Made by a program: the position numbers and the translations under genes. The notes under the pieces were generated by a model that was not told where the DNA came from, did no database searches, and worked only from the letters and a program-made list of their open reading frames with translations. DNA of 64,000 nt from Frigoribacterium sp. Leaf415 (lineage in GTDB: Bacteria > Actinomycetota > Actinomycetes > Actinomycetales > Microbacteriaceae), in NCBI RefSeq assembly GCF_001424645.1, contig NZ_LMQR01000001.1:1484149-1548148 (forward strand), written 5' to 3'. Below are positions 63,621-64,000 of the stretch, one piece after another; positions within the stretch are counted from its first letter, which is position 1, and each line of letters opens with the position of its first letter.

Positions 63621-64000
63621 CCACCCGTCGCCCGGTCGCCGGCACGCTCGCCGTCGCGGGCTACGTCGTGATGATCGTCCCGATCCTCTTCGTCGTCGCC
63701 ACCGCGTTCACGAGCGAACGCACCCTGCGCTTCCCGCCCCAGGGGTTCTCGCTGCGCTGGTTCGAGGCCGCGCTCGGCTACGACCCGTTCACCCAGGCCC
63801 TCGTCTCGAGCCTCCAGCTCGCCCTGATCGCCACCGTGCTCGCCCTGCTCGTCGGCATCCCCGCGACGCTGGCGATCCACCGCGGCAGGTTGCCGGGCAA
63901 GGGGCTCGTCGAGGCGCTGTTCCTGTCGCCGCTGATCGTCCCCGAGCTCGTGGTGGGCCTCGCGCTCTACCAGCAGCTCGTCATCGGGTTCCGGCTCGAC
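63617..64000 (+). CDS. ABC transporter permease (PotC-like), cut by the right edge
   Basis: Partial; 128 codons are visible. The product begins (V)TTRRPVAGTLAVAGYVVMIVPILFVVATAF with the first helix, then FPPQGFSLRWFEAAL, a family hallmark of PotC permeases, and two more helices. GTG at 63617 overlaps the upstream permease stop (GTGA). The C-terminal EAA loop would follow outside the window. Confidence 0.88.
   Translation, partial: MTTRRPVAGTLAVAGYVVMIVPILFVVATAFTSERTLRFPPQGFSLRWFEAALGYDPFTQALVSSLQLALIATVLALLVGIPATLAIHRGRLPGKGLVEALFLSPLIVPELVVGLALYQQLVIGFRLD

Overview
The window is chromosomal DNA of a high-GC actinobacterium. Housekeeping synteny (rpsO/pnp/M16 peptidase/dapB/thyX/dapA/RNase J/ftsK/pgsA/cinA/clgR-like/DUF3046/recA/recX/miaB/miaA/dapF/hflX/lexA, plus argCJBDF-GH, infC-rpmI-rplT-DUF1844 and hisCBHA), frequent GTG starts and the rRNA leader type point to the family Microbacteriaceae. 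The genus cannot be fixed from the sequence alone. Most genes lie on the minus strand, so transcription runs toward position 1.

Layout. 1-640: AT-richer leader and two tandem promoters of an rRNA operon whose 16S gene should start just outside the left edge. 637-10880: tyrS, a DNA glycosylase, a tiny membrane protein, argH-argG and argF-D-B-J-C, with no argR. 10940-14490: pheT-pheS. 14585-17946: a glutamate-type ABC importer with intercistronic hairpins. 18076-22624: rRNA methyltransferase, rplT-rpmI-infC (infC with an AUC start and a structured leader), DUF1844 protein, SseB-like protein and hisA. 22692-25035: hisH-hisB-hisC. 25137-26491: a divergent SOS unit made of a LysM membrane protein and lexA. 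26591-36343: hflX, a 16S rRNA methyltransferase, dapF, miaA, miaB, recX, recA, DUF3046, a ClgR-like regulator, cinA and pgsA. 36347-44108: ftsK, a MacAB-like efflux set and RNase J. 44192-50831: dapA, thyX, an epimerase-like protein, a TPR membrane protein, dapB, an acetyltransferase, a histidine phosphatase and an M16 peptidase. 51084-57384: TetR regulator with a palindromic operator, aldo/keto reductase with a hexanucleotide repeat, pnp, a secreted transglycosylase-like protein and rpsO. 57478-64000: a more accessory stretch with VanZ-like and M50-like membrane proteins, apt, an M4 protease with its emfourin-type inhibitor and a His-rich membrane protein, then a LacI regulator divergent from a polyamine-type ABC importer cut by the right edge.

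How it works together. Arginine, histidine and lysine/diaminopimelate synthesis genes sit beside core translation and DNA repair genes. Operons are tightly packed, with many 4-base GTGA or ATGA stop/start overlaps that imply translational coupling. Most operon-first genes have a TAnnnT element 6-8 bases before the start codon and no clear ribosome binding site, the pattern of leaderless transcripts. Genes with real leaders (infC, pnp, recA, rrn) are those expected to be post-transcriptionally controlled. The recA, lexA and LysM promoters each carry a LexA-type box, so the SOS circuit is largely contained here.

The least ordinary items are the M4 protease / emfourin / His-rich membrane protein cluster, the single-TM 45-residue protein between argH and the glycosylase, the tandem rrn promoters, the dispersed AGGAGGCGCGGGTC motif that builds several terminators, and two simple-repeat loci.
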